From an uncultured Clostridia bacterium (lineage in GTDB: Bacteria; Bacillota; Clostridia; Lachnospirales; Anaerotignaceae): 62,224 bases of DNA. The translations under genes were made by a program, and so were the position numbers. The notes under the pieces are model-generated. The model saw nothing but the letters and a program-made list of their open reading frames with translations, had not been told where the DNA came from and made no database searches. The stretch spans positions 1 through 62,224 of the forward strand of contig CALWRF010000009.1 of the NCBI GenBank assembly GCA_944383885.1, in the 5' to 3' direction. This document shows positions 17,007 to 25,298 of the stretch, piece after piece; the stretch's first letter is position 1, and every line of letters begins with the position of its first letter.

Positions 17007-18260
17007 TTAGTTTTTAAGCATACCGTTTTCATCAAACTCTATGCTTACATTTTCCTCTAAAAGCTCAACCTTATTCTTAATTTCGTTATAAATGCTCTCT
17101 GAAACCAGCATAGTTCCTATATTAAGTGTGTTGTCAATAATCATTACCCTCGCATTTTCAGGCTTTACAGCGCCTATTGTGTCAAAAGCGACATCTATTG
17201 ACTCCTTTTCAGTATCAAAATGAACAGGGACCTTACCTCTTTCAAGGAATGTAGTTGTTATAAGGTTAGAATACATTGCCTCATAATCAATTGAGTCAAC
17301 AAGTTTCTTAACCGTTAAATCAGCAAGTCCTATGCCGAGGGCATTGCCATAAGACGCGTCGGAAAGCCTTAATACAACCAGTTTTTTAATAGACGGATAA
17401 TCCGGCTCAGCCTCGCCAAATATCTTCATTCTGCCTATAACTTTTGTGTCCATGCCTGTTCCACTGTACTGCTTGCCCATTTCCTTTACTATAAGTATAT
17501 CTATGTCCCTGCAAGGAAGCGATGGAACAAGGGAATTTGAAAGCTCAAGCATCTTAGCGTCTTCCTCAATAAAATTCTCTCTTTTAACAGCTTTAAGCAC
17601 CGATGTTTCCTCATGAGCATTTTCAACTATGCATAAACCGCATAAAATAGGAGCCTTTTCAAGTATAACCTCTGCTGTTTCAGGTATAGTTCTGCCAAGT
17701 TCGTTTGTATGCATAGCACTTGCGCCCTTTTGCTTGCCTAAACCAACAGAAAGCATTTTAACTATGCCGCTTTCATTTTTAGCTATAAAATCTGTATGTC
17801 TTTTTACACGATTTACAACTATAACGCCATCAGACTCATAAGCTATTTTATCAAAATATACGTCAACGCCTCTTTTTGTTTTTCCAAGAATAACTGTGTC
17901 CATAGAAGAACGTATAGGGCAGCCCATTGCTTCTTCACTTACGCCAAATTTTTCGCATACATGCTGCTGTCCCTCAGCCGTAGCGCCGCCATGGCTGCCC
18001 ATGGCAGGTATTATAAACGGTTTTCCGCCATTGTCATTTACATAGTCAACTACAGACTTAATTATTTTATCAATATTATTTATTCCTCTGCTGCCGCATG
18101 TAATGCCTATTTGCGCTCCAGGCTTAATTTTTTCTTTAAGTCCTATTAAATCGAACTGGTTATAAACCTCAGTTTTTATATCTTCAATCCTGTCATTAGC
18201 AAAGTGCTGGTTTATGCGGTACATTTTTGGATAAACCGCGTTTTCTTTAAGAAAGCCCAT
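17007..18260 (-). CDS. LarA-like (DUF2088) family protein, possible nickel-pincer 2-hydroxyacid racemase/epimerase
   Basis: The 417-residue protein has the length and motifs of the LarA family, which includes lactate, malate and other 2-hydroxyacid racemases using a nickel-pincer nucleotide. AMGSHGGAT matches the first catalytic-His region. GVDVYFDKIAYESDGVIVVN is followed by VKRHTDF with the second His, and by GIVKMLSVGLGK, whose first Lys aligns with the cofactor-linked Lys. The start at 18260 is set by AGGAAGG; a longer frame upstream has no ribosome site. It is the third gene after two unassigned proteins. LarB/C/E cofactor genes are not in the window. The substrate is open. Confidence 0.75.
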   Translation of the reverse strand: MGFLKENAVYPKMYRINQHFANDRIEDIKTEVYNQFDLIGLKEKIKPGAQIGITCGSRGINNIDKIIKSVVDYVNDNGGKPFIIPAMGSHGGATAEGQQHVCEKFGVSEEAMGCPIRSSMDTVILGKTKRGVDVYFDKIAYESDGVIVVNRVKRHTDFIAKNESGIVKMLSVGLGKQKGASAMHTNELGRTIPETAEVILEKAPILCGLCIVENAHEETSVLKAVKRENFIEEDAKMLELSNSLVPSLPCRDIDILIVKEMGKQYSGTGMDTKVIGRMKIFGEAEPDYPSIKKLVVLRLSDASYGNALGIGLADLTVKKLVDSIDYEAMYSNLITTTFLERGKVPVHFDTEKESIDVAFDTIGAVKPENARVMIIDNTLNIGTMLVSESIYNEIKNKVELLEENVSIEFDENGMLKN

Positions 18261-18438
18261 ATAATCCTTCCTTTTCCGTATCAGTAATAAAATAATATAA
18301 ACAAGCATGGGGCTTTAAGCTATTATTCCGTATTCTTAAATCCCCATGCAATTTTTAACCGCCAAATTACATAAAAACACCATAAACCATACCACACACA
18401 CTAAAAAATAAGTAATTATGGCGGATTTTCAACTGAAA

Positions 18439-19461
18439 TTAAAGTTCTATTGTTGTTTCTTTAATAAGGTCAGGTACATTATATTTTGTTCCGTCAACAA
18501 CGCCAGGAATAATCTCGTCAGCTCTTGCAATTATTTCTTCAGGAGTAAGTATATCCACCTTTTCCTGCATCCATTCTTTTGTAAAGCCTACACTGCCAAG
18601 CTCTTCATAAGCCTTGTCTGTAATATTGCCCATATCAATTTCAACGCCCATGCTTCTTGCTACAGAAAGAACTGCCGGAGAAGCGCCTACAGTTCTGCCA
18701 GGGATACACCCTGCTTCAAGGCATTTAATAATGTTTTCTGCAAGCACAGCTTTATCAGCAACAATACAAGGGATATGTGCTTTAAGCGTCTGGGCGTAAG
18801 GACCGCTTCCGTGTGCTGTTTCGCCGGCTGGGAACTGCCTTGTAGGGAACACACGTCCGAATTTTTCAGGCATAATCATACCTATGCCTACAGAAATAAT
18901 GCCGCCTGTCATACCAAGTATAACTTTTCCGTTTCTCATAATCTGCTGCTGACCAAGTATAGGAAGGAGTATTTCTTCCATAGTAACAATATTCATCATC
19001 TCTGTCGCTGAGTTGTTGTTGCTCGCTCTGCCTGATATACAAACATTATGAACAGGAATTATTTTTGTTGCAGGATCAGGACCTCTGAAAAGCCTTTTCC
19101 CCGGATAATTCTTTTTCCACTGGATAAGATGAGGTTCTTCTTTAACAAGCTCGTCTGAGTAAGGCATTTCCGCCATTTCAAGGTATCCGAAATCAGGATT
19201 GATTCTGCCCTTATCGGCAGCCGCCATAAATCTTACAGTGCCCTCAACCATAACGCCGTCGCTTGTAGTAGTAACAACATCCTGGTCAAATATATTCATG
19301 CCAACAGGTCCGTCTACAGTTTTTGCAACAGCCTCAAAAGCCTGCCTTGGCGTAACGCCTGCGTTTTTAACTTCTTTATAATCTATAAAAGCAATATTAA
19401 GTGGGACATACTTTCCTTCAAGCATTCCCTCCGGTATCATTTTATATGTTAATTTAGCCAT
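18439..19461 (-). CDS. Conserved-looking protein of unknown function in the LarA-like operon
   Basis: This 340-residue soluble protein has no signal peptide and no membrane helix. I do not recognise its family. Visible points are a Gly-rich stretch GKVILGMTGGIISVGIGMIMPE in the middle, HNVCISGRASNNN, and a Cys-containing segment ENIIKCLEAGCIPGRTVGASPAV. These look like conserved ligand-binding turns. The ATG at 19461 has GGGAGG nine bases ahead. The gene follows the 126-residue gene by 19 bases and precedes the LarA-like gene, so the three probably act in one pathway. Confidence 0.7.
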   Translation of the reverse strand: MAKLTYKMIPEGMLEGKYVPLNIAFIDYKEVKNAGVTPRQAFEAVAKTVDGPVGMNIFDQDVVTTTSDGVMVEGTVRFMAAADKGRINPDFGYLEMAEMPYSDELVKEEPHLIQWKKNYPGKRLFRGPDPATKIIPVHNVCISGRASNNNSATEMMNIVTMEEILLPILGQQQIMRNGKVILGMTGGIISVGIGMIMPEKFGRVFPTRQFPAGETAHGSGPYAQTLKAHIPCIVADKAVLAENIIKCLEAGCIPGRTVGASPAVLSVARSMGVEIDMGNITDKAYEELGSVGFTKEWMQEKVDILTPEEIIARADEIIPGVVDGTKYNVPDLIKETTIEL

Positions 19462-19480
19462 TTTATGTACCTCCCTAAAA

Positions 19481-19861
19481 TCAGTGTCTGCCAATGCCAG
19501 GTCTTCTGTCTTCTATATCGTCACAGTCAAGAAGATAAGCTTCTTCTGTAGGATGAAGGATATTAAGCACTTCAAGAATAGCGCTTTTTGCCTTGCCGTC
19601 TTTGCCAATACCTTTAATAATAACCGTATGCATAGTTTCAGGCACACGAGGTATAACTTGGAACTCTATTCTTTCAACGCCGTCTCTCATTGTCATTTCT
19701 CTAACGGCGTGTTCAATACGTCCTGTCCTTAATGACTGCATTTTAGCTGATGTAAGGTTTTCAAGTCCTCTTATTTCAATCGGCTTAGGGTTCGGGCTTT
19801 CTTCTGAAGCAACCCTCATTTTTTCAAGGAACTCAGGTAATTTTGTGTGCATTAATTTCAT
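19481..19861 (-). CDS. Small protein of unknown function, first gene of the LarA-like operon
   Basis: The 126-residue soluble protein contains the conserved-looking pieces KPIEIRGLENLTSAKMQSLRTG and RIEFQVIPRVPETMHTVIIKG, and ends DDIEDRRPGIGRH. I cannot assign a family. The ATG at 19861 is preferred since AAAGGG lies eight bases ahead; a GTG three codons upstream is the alternative. It could be a small subunit of the protein encoded directly downstream. A strong promoter and a palindrome lie in front of it. Confidence 0.68.
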   Translation of the reverse strand: MKLMHTKLPEFLEKMRVASEESPNPKPIEIRGLENLTSAKMQSLRTGRIEHAVREMTMRDGVERIEFQVIPRVPETMHTVIIKGIGKDGKAKSAILEVLNILHPTEEAYLLDCDDIEDRRPGIGRH

Positions 19862-19915
19862 ATTAAACACCCTTTCTGCTGTACACAGCGATATTACAAT
19901 AAAAACGAAACATAA

Positions 19916-19985
19916 TTCGTATATACGAACAATGCATTACCATAAATACATTGTAAATAATATCAGACACATTCAAATAAGTCAA
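19916..19985 (-). promoter_or_regulatory. Promoter and palindromic operator of the LarA-like operon
   Basis: On the minus strand TTGACT (19980-19985) and TATTAT (19957-19962) are 17 bases apart. Downstream, between promoter and first gene, lies the perfect 14-base palindrome TTCGTATATACGAA (19916-19929). A second inverted repeat, ACAATG..CATTGT, spans 19929-19954. A dimeric regulator acting here is likely; none is encoded next to the operon. Confidence 0.72.
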
Positions 19986-19989
19986 TGAA

Positions 19990-20300
19990 TTTTTTTATAT
20001 TTTTCGCAAAAAAGCTTTAATATTCAAGGTTTGTTGGCATATACAAAATAAACAAAAGTTTATTATATAATTGCTCTATTTTACTGTTTTAAAACCACCA
20101 GTCAGACCGCTTTACCACCATTCCAGAAAATTTTGTTGAATTTTTGTACTTGAACATATACAATAATTTCCATTTTTTGAGCCTGTGTTTTTTAATTTTA
20201 AGCCATTTAATCCCTTTAAAAGCATAGATTGCAAATTTAATTTTCTAATTTATTAAATCCTTCAATTTTAAACTTATTAATATTTTGCATTAGATACAAA
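19990..20300. other. Intergenic region with short open stretches only
   Basis: About 300 bases separate the LarA-like operon promoter from the next terminator. On the minus strand two overlapping open stretches of about 45-50 codons end near 20089-20095. Neither has a start with a ribosome site or a recognisable motif. It may be a decayed gene end. Confidence 0.35.
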
Positions 20301-20302
20301 AA

Positions 20303-20357
20303 AATACGGAGCAGTAAAAAGATTCATATTTATATGTCTTTTTATTAACTCCGTATT
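20303..20357 (-). terminator. Terminator after the YgjP-like/M16C operon
   Basis: AATACGGAG pairs with CTCCGTATT around a long loop that can itself pair. T-rich runs occur on both sides, strongest on the minus strand (TTTTTTT). Confidence 0.7.
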
Positions 20358-20380
20358 ATTTTTAATGAAATTCAGCTTTA

Positions 20381-21097
20381 TTAAATGCCGTCTTTATAAC
20401 GTGTATCCATTGCTTTTTTTAATTCTTTCCAGTTTGGAATATATTTTTCCAGCAGCCTGTAAAAGTCCTTTCCATGGTTTTTAACTTTAAAGTGAACAAG
20501 CTCATGCGACGCCACCTGCCGTATGCAGTCAATATCTGTTTTAATAAGCTGTAAATTAAGTGTTATGACATTGGTTTTTATGTTGCATGTTCCCCAGCGC
20601 GTTTTCATATTTCTTATATTCAGCTTTGGCTCAGGTACGCCTTCGCATTTCATTTTCTGGTACATTTCATTTAAAACCGATGAAAATACGCCATAAGCTT
20701 TTTCTTTTAAAAATTTCATATATTGGCTTTTTAAAACATCGCTTTCACTGCTGTTTGAACATATAACAACATTTTCATATTCAATATATACCCTGCTTTC
20801 ACTGCTTTTGATTATTTTAACAGAATACTGCCTGCCTAATATAAAAACATTTTTCCCATCGTAAATCATATCATCAGGCTTTGTAAGGTTATATCTTTCT
20901 ATTTCAGCCATGCTGCGCAATATCCAATCGGCTTTTGACTCAACAAAATCCGTAACATATTTAACAGGCGTCTTTTCAGATGCAGAAACTGTTATTAGGC
21001 ATTTCTCATTAATGTGAATATTTATATTTTTAACTTTTTTTCTTATAAGGTTATACTCCACCGGTATACCCATGTAATTAAATGAGTGAATACTCAC
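20381..21097 (-). CDS. YgjP/SprT-like zinc metallopeptidase (DUF45)
   Basis: The 238-residue protein matches the YgjP-like metallopeptidase family. Its zinc site is ASHELVHFKVKNHGKDFY (HExxH plus a downstream His) near residue 195, preceded by the family motif RWGTCNIKTNVITLNLQLI. The first 60 residues form the usual beta-rich start. It shares four bases (ATGA) with the upstream M16C peptidase gene, so the pair is co-translated. The biological substrate is unknown. Confidence 0.88.
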   Translation of the reverse strand: MSIHSFNYMGIPVEYNLIRKKVKNINIHINEKCLITVSASEKTPVKYVTDFVESKADWILRSMAEIERYNLTKPDDMIYDGKNVFILGRQYSVKIIKSSESRVYIEYENVVICSNSSESDVLKSQYMKFLKEKAYGVFSSVLNEMYQKMKCEGVPEPKLNIRNMKTRWGTCNIKTNVITLNLQLIKTDIDCIRQVASHELVHFKVKNHGKDFYRLLEKYIPNWKELKKAMDTRYKDGI

Positions 21098-23991
21098 AAT
21101 ACCTCACCAGCTGTTAAATTTCTAATACTATCATAATAATTTATGTTGCTTTCAATAATGCCTTTGCTTCCTATAGTTACACTTGCAGCATTAACCATAG
21201 CATCGTCAAATATATCAGCGCATAATAAAATATCTTTTCTTCCCGAAGAGAGAATTTCATCTCTTGATTTCTGTACCATTTCCTGGGTTATGTTCTGCAT
21301 ATACCTTAAAGCGGCTGTCTCTATTTTATCCGAGCAGCTTTTTGGTCTGTCAATATCATTTACAGCACCTAATATAAATTTATCAATATCTATATTGCCG
21401 CATATCTGTCTTAAAAAACTTCCTGTCATATCGTAAGTTTCAAAAGTCTTAACAGTGTTAGGGTCTCTGTAGGAATAAGCGTAAATGCTGCCGTTTCTCA
21501 GCATTGCGCATCCTGCGCCGTAAGCGCCGTTTTTAACACGGACTTGGTTCCATAAATATTCTGTGTTAATAATGTTTCGCACTACATTCATGGCGCCGCT
21601 GTAGCTGTGACCAAGCAGTATAAAATCCGCTCCTTTGGCATTATAAACTATTTTAGAACTGTTTGTAACGGCTTCCTTAAATATTTTAGAAGTGAAATCA
21701 AATTTAAACTTTTCTTTTTTCCCTTCTGGAAGAATTTCTTTTAATTTAGAATATAAATCAGGCGTATATTTAACATGTTTTTTGTCATGCATGTAACATA
21801 ATGTAAAGTTATTTTTAGTTATTACAGCCTTATACGTTTCTAAAAGCTTTTGCGATGTAAGCTCAATATTGTTTTCAGCTTTTAGAGCAAAATCATTAAA
21901 AGCAATGCCTTTAACCATTTCTTTATAAGCCGAAGCCGGTCTTATATAAGACAGCGCCCTTAAAACAGAATATGAGTGTCCGTTTTCACTTATAACCATT
22001 TCATTGCGCATTACAAGCTCACGGATTATCTTTTTAAGATTTTCGGTCTTAGTAAAATCGCTGTTAATTAAAATTTCTTCAAAAAGGCTGAAAAGTTTTT
22101 CCCTGTTTCTTTCCAAAGCTTTACCGTTAATTGATAAAACCGGCTTTAAGCCTTCTGGAGACTCGTAAACATCTATGCTGGCATATATTCCGCCTGTGTT
22201 CATGTCCATTTCTGAAGGGAGCGATTCATAGCTGTATTTTTCAGTGTCAATTTTACATAACACTTTTGCCAATAAACCGGCGTAAGGTATCATGTTCTGC
22301 GGCAGGCAGCTTAAATCAAACATTATTTTTATATACTCAATTGAATTAGTATCGTCAAGCACAGTTATTCCGTTCTCATTTTCAACTATGTTTAATTCTT
22401 CTGATTTTTTTTCAACCTCGTTTACTGATATAAAAGGTATTTTATTTAAGTTTTCTTCGCTTTCTTCCTCATCCTGATATGCTTTTAATTCTTTTGTTTC
22501 CCTTATAATATTTTTTATTTTATCAGCGCTTAAACTTTCCTTAAATTTTTTAAGCTTTTCTTCAGTATGTCTGTCTATATCAGCCTGTAGCCCTTCCTCG
22601 GCTTTAATTACTGTGTACGAGCAGTGTTTATTATCAATAAGGTATTCTTTTATTAAATTTTCAAAAAACCCGTTATTGATATTATTCCTTATTTCGTCAA
22701 AATATTTCCACATTTTAATGCTTTCAACAGGGTCTTTTCCATGGAGGTAGCCGTACATCATCCTCATGCCGTAAGCCAAACCTTTAGGCTTATAGCCGAA
22801 ATCAGCCTCTCTTAATAAAAACTCAATGTAATTAATGGCAGAAACAGCAAGATTTTTGTCTATGCCTTTTTGCGCCAGTTCTTTAAGTTTTTCTGCAACT
22901 AAATCTTTAAACTTAAATCTGTCCTCATAAAGGCACTTTTTGCCGACTATATTAAGTGTCATCTGGTATGTGGAATTATCAAACCAGCCTTCCAAATCTT
23001 TGCACAAGCCGCTCTCTACAGCGGCTTTTTTAACCGGTGAGCCGTTAGTTTCAAAAAGTATATAGCTTAAAATCTCCATTCCAAACTGAAGTATAATATC
23101 CGTTGACTTTCCTGTGCAGTAGTTAAGTGAAAAATAGCTGTCTTTTAAATCCTTGTCCCTTTCAATAACAGAATACGAAGCCTCATCATATTCTTTGTAA
23201 GACCTGCTTACTTCATCAATAATAATTTCCTGCTCCGCTTTTTTGTAATTACAAAGATATTCCCCGTCTAAAAATTTCAGGTATTTTTCTATGTCCATAT
23301 CGCCGTATAAATAAATGTAACTGTTTGACGGATAATAATACTTATTGTAAAAATCCTTAAATCCCTGATAAGTCAAATCAGTAATTTTGTCCGGGTCTCC
23401 ACCAGATTCATATCCGTAAGGCGTAAAACCAAAAAGGCTTCGGCTGGCGCAGTTTTCCAATACCCTCTCTGGCTGTGAAAGAGCGCCTTTCATCTCGTTA
23501 AACACAACACCGTTATACTTAATTTCGTCGCCGGCGCTTTCCAACTCATAATGCCAGCCTTCCTGTTTAAATATCTTTTCTTCATTTAACACATTAGGCT
23601 TAAAAACCGCGTCAGTATAAACCCTGACTAAATTATCAAAATCCTTGTCGTTTACACTGGCAACAGGATACATTGTTTTATCTGAATAAGTAAGGGCATT
23701 AAGATAAGTATTAAGGGAACCCTTTTCAAGCTCATTAAATGGGTCTTTTAAAGGATATTTTTCTGAGCCGCATAAAACTGAGTGCTCCATAATATGGGCA
23801 GTGCCGCAGTCATTTTCCGGCGGAGTCTTAAAGGCAATAAAAAACACCTTGTTTTTATCATCATTTTTGGCATAAAACAGCCTTGCTCCGCTTTTTTCAT
23901 GTATAAAAACATGGCATAAAGAATTTATATCATCAACATTTTCTGACTTTATAAGTTTAAATCCAAAATAAGTTTTGTCTATTTCAAACAC
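21094..23991 (-). CDS. M16C-family zinc metallopeptidase (PreP/Cym1-like)
   Basis: The 965-residue protein has the size and layout of M16C presequence-protease-like peptidases, which form a closed chamber and degrade peptides. The inverted zinc motif HxxEH is intact (HIMEH, residues 66-70), followed by SVLCGSEKYPLKDPF, and the distal Glu lies in VVFNEMKGALSQPE. The second half contains the non-catalytic M16 fold. No signal peptide is seen, so it is probably cytoplasmic. It is first in a two-gene operon with the YgjP-like protease. Confidence 0.92.
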   Translation of the reverse strand: MFEIDKTYFGFKLIKSENVDDINSLCHVFIHEKSGARLFYAKNDDKNKVFFIAFKTPPENDCGTAHIMEHSVLCGSEKYPLKDPFNELEKGSLNTYLNALTYSDKTMYPVASVNDKDFDNLVRVYTDAVFKPNVLNEEKIFKQEGWHYELESAGDEIKYNGVVFNEMKGALSQPERVLENCASRSLFGFTPYGYESGGDPDKITDLTYQGFKDFYNKYYYPSNSYIYLYGDMDIEKYLKFLDGEYLCNYKKAEQEIIIDEVSRSYKEYDEASYSVIERDKDLKDSYFSLNYCTGKSTDIILQFGMEILSYILFETNGSPVKKAAVESGLCKDLEGWFDNSTYQMTLNIVGKKCLYEDRFKFKDLVAEKLKELAQKGIDKNLAVSAINYIEFLLREADFGYKPKGLAYGMRMMYGYLHGKDPVESIKMWKYFDEIRNNINNGFFENLIKEYLIDNKHCSYTVIKAEEGLQADIDRHTEEKLKKFKESLSADKIKNIIRETKELKAYQDEEESEENLNKIPFISVNEVEKKSEELNIVENENGITVLDDTNSIEYIKIMFDLSCLPQNMIPYAGLLAKVLCKIDTEKYSYESLPSEMDMNTGGIYASIDVYESPEGLKPVLSINGKALERNREKLFSLFEEILINSDFTKTENLKKIIRELVMRNEMVISENGHSYSVLRALSYIRPASAYKEMVKGIAFNDFALKAENNIELTSQKLLETYKAVITKNNFTLCYMHDKKHVKYTPDLYSKLKEILPEGKKEKFKFDFTSKIFKEAVTNSSKIVYNAKGADFILLGHSYSGAMNVVRNIINTEYLWNQVRVKNGAYGAGCAMLRNGSIYAYSYRDPNTVKTFETYDMTGSFLRQICGNIDIDKFILGAVNDIDRPKSCSDKIETAALRYMQNITQEMVQKSRDEILSSGRKDILLCADIFDDAMVNAASVTIGSKGIIESNINYYDSIRNLTAGEVL

Positions 23992-24196
23992 CAGTTAAGT
24001 TCCTCCTTTAATTGCTGTTTACAATATTATATACCAAAGAATTTATAAAATAAAGAATCCCGTAAAAATTAAAGATTCAATATTAAATAAAAAATTAACA
24101 TTATATATCTTGAAAAAATAAAATTTCTGTAATACATTAAATTATATACTTATGTTTCCCTATAAAAACAAAATATAAAAATATTAAATAAAAGTA

Positions 24197-24233
24197 TTGA
24201 CATTAAGGGTTATTATAAGTATAATAATTATCA
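24197..24233 (+). promoter_or_regulatory. Rubrerythrin promoter with PerR-like box
   Basis: TTGACA (24197-24202) and TATAAT (24220-24225) lie 17 bases apart. The sequence GTATAATAATTATCA (24219-24233) matches the PerR consensus TTATAATnATTATAA at 12 of 14 fixed positions and overlaps the -10 box. Repression by PerR, relieved by peroxide, is inferred. Confidence 0.78.
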
Positions 24234-24286
24234 GTTAATAATTATTGTCACTTAATCAAGTACATATATTTAAGGAGGATTATACG

Positions 24287-24829
24287 ATGAAAAAATTTGT
24301 TTGTTCAGTTTGCGGTTATGTTCATGAGGGTACAGAAGCTCCTGATTTCTGCCCAGTTTGTAAAGCTCCAAAGGAGAAATTTAAAGAGCAGGGCGGCGAA
24401 CTTACATGGGCTGCTGAGCACGTTGTAGGTGTAGCACAGGGTTCAAGCGAAGACATCATGGCTGACCTTAGAGCAAACTTTGAAGGCGAGTGCACAGAAG
24501 TTGGCATGTACCTTGCAATGGCAAGAGTAGCTCATAGAGAAGGCTATCCAGAAGTTGGCATGTATTACGAGAAAGCTGCTTACGAAGAGGCAGAGCATGC
24601 TGCTAAATTTGCAGAACTTCTTGGCGAAGTTGTAACAGATTCTACAAAGAAAAACCTTGAGCTTCGTATTGCTGCTGAAAACGGCGCTACAGCTGGCAAA
24701 ACTGACCTTGCTAAAAGAGCTAAAGCTGCTAACCTTGACGCTATCCATGATACAGTTCACGAAATGGCTCGTGATGAGGCTAGACACGGCAAAGCATTCG
24801 AAGGTCTTTACAACAGATACTTCAAATAA
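24287..24829 (+). CDS. Reverse rubrerythrin (N-terminal rubredoxin domain)
   Basis: The 180-residue protein has a rubredoxin-like iron site at its N-terminus ([16 protein letters not shown], residues 5-30). A four-helix diiron domain follows with ExxH-type ligands in [15 protein letters not shown] and [13 protein letters not shown]. Classical rubrerythrin has these in the opposite order; this order is the reverse rubrerythrin of clostridia, an NADH-linked peroxide and oxygen reductase. The start at 24287 has AAGGAGG. It is monocistronic, with a strong promoter, a PerR-like box and its own terminator, and its codons look optimised for high expression. Confidence 0.95.
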   Translation: MKKFVCSVCGYVHEGTEAPDFCPVCKAPKEKFKEQGGELTWAAEHVVGVAQGSSEDIMADLRANFEGECTEVGMYLAMARVAHREGYPEVGMYYEKAAYEEAEHAAKFAELLGEVVTDSTKKNLELRIAAENGATAGKTDLAKRAKAANLDAIHDTVHEMARDEARHGKAFEGLYNRYFK

Positions 24830-24842
24830 TTTTGTAATTTCT

Positions 24843-24869
24843 AAAGGGTGCTTAGGCACCCTTTTTTTG
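24843..24869 (+). terminator. Rubrerythrin terminator
   Basis: AAAGGGTGC and GCACCCTTT form a nine-base stem with a TTAG loop followed by a run of T. Confidence 0.93.
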
Positions 24870-25298
24870 TATTTTGCAGCCAAGTATATAAAATTATATT
24901 TAAGTGCAGTTAGCTGCAAAACGCCTGTAATTATCTTAATATAAAACCGCGGAGAAATAATAAAAAACACTGCACTATTTGCACTTTTACAAATATATAT
25001 TTTCATAATATTTGATTTTATAAATATTTTACGTTCTTTTAACTTTCTTCTAACATTTTTATAATATTTTATAGATTTTATATTTTTTTTGCATTCTGCG
25101 CTCGTTTTTTTATATATAATATGATATATTAATTTGTAATTATATGTATATATGTTATAATATATTTATAAAATTTTGCCTGATTAATAAACTTAATCCG
25201 CTGAATTAAAATCTGTAATATATGTATAAATTTTAAGTTAAACATCTGATATAAAAATATGGGATTGTCTTATTCTGTTTTTTAAGGGGAAATTTAAT
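24870..25298. other. AT-rich leader region ahead of the diguanylate cyclase
   Basis: The stretch of about 430 bases is very AT-rich and has no gene I can support. Several TATAAT-like elements lie around 25110-25165, so the cyclase promoter is probably there. I see no riboswitch fold. Confidence 0.4.

Noticed and set aside
20089..20250. Two overlapping minus-strand open stretches of about 45-50 codons after the LarA-like operon promoter.
   Set aside because: Both frames look equally protein-like, neither has a start with a ribosome site, and no family is recognisable.
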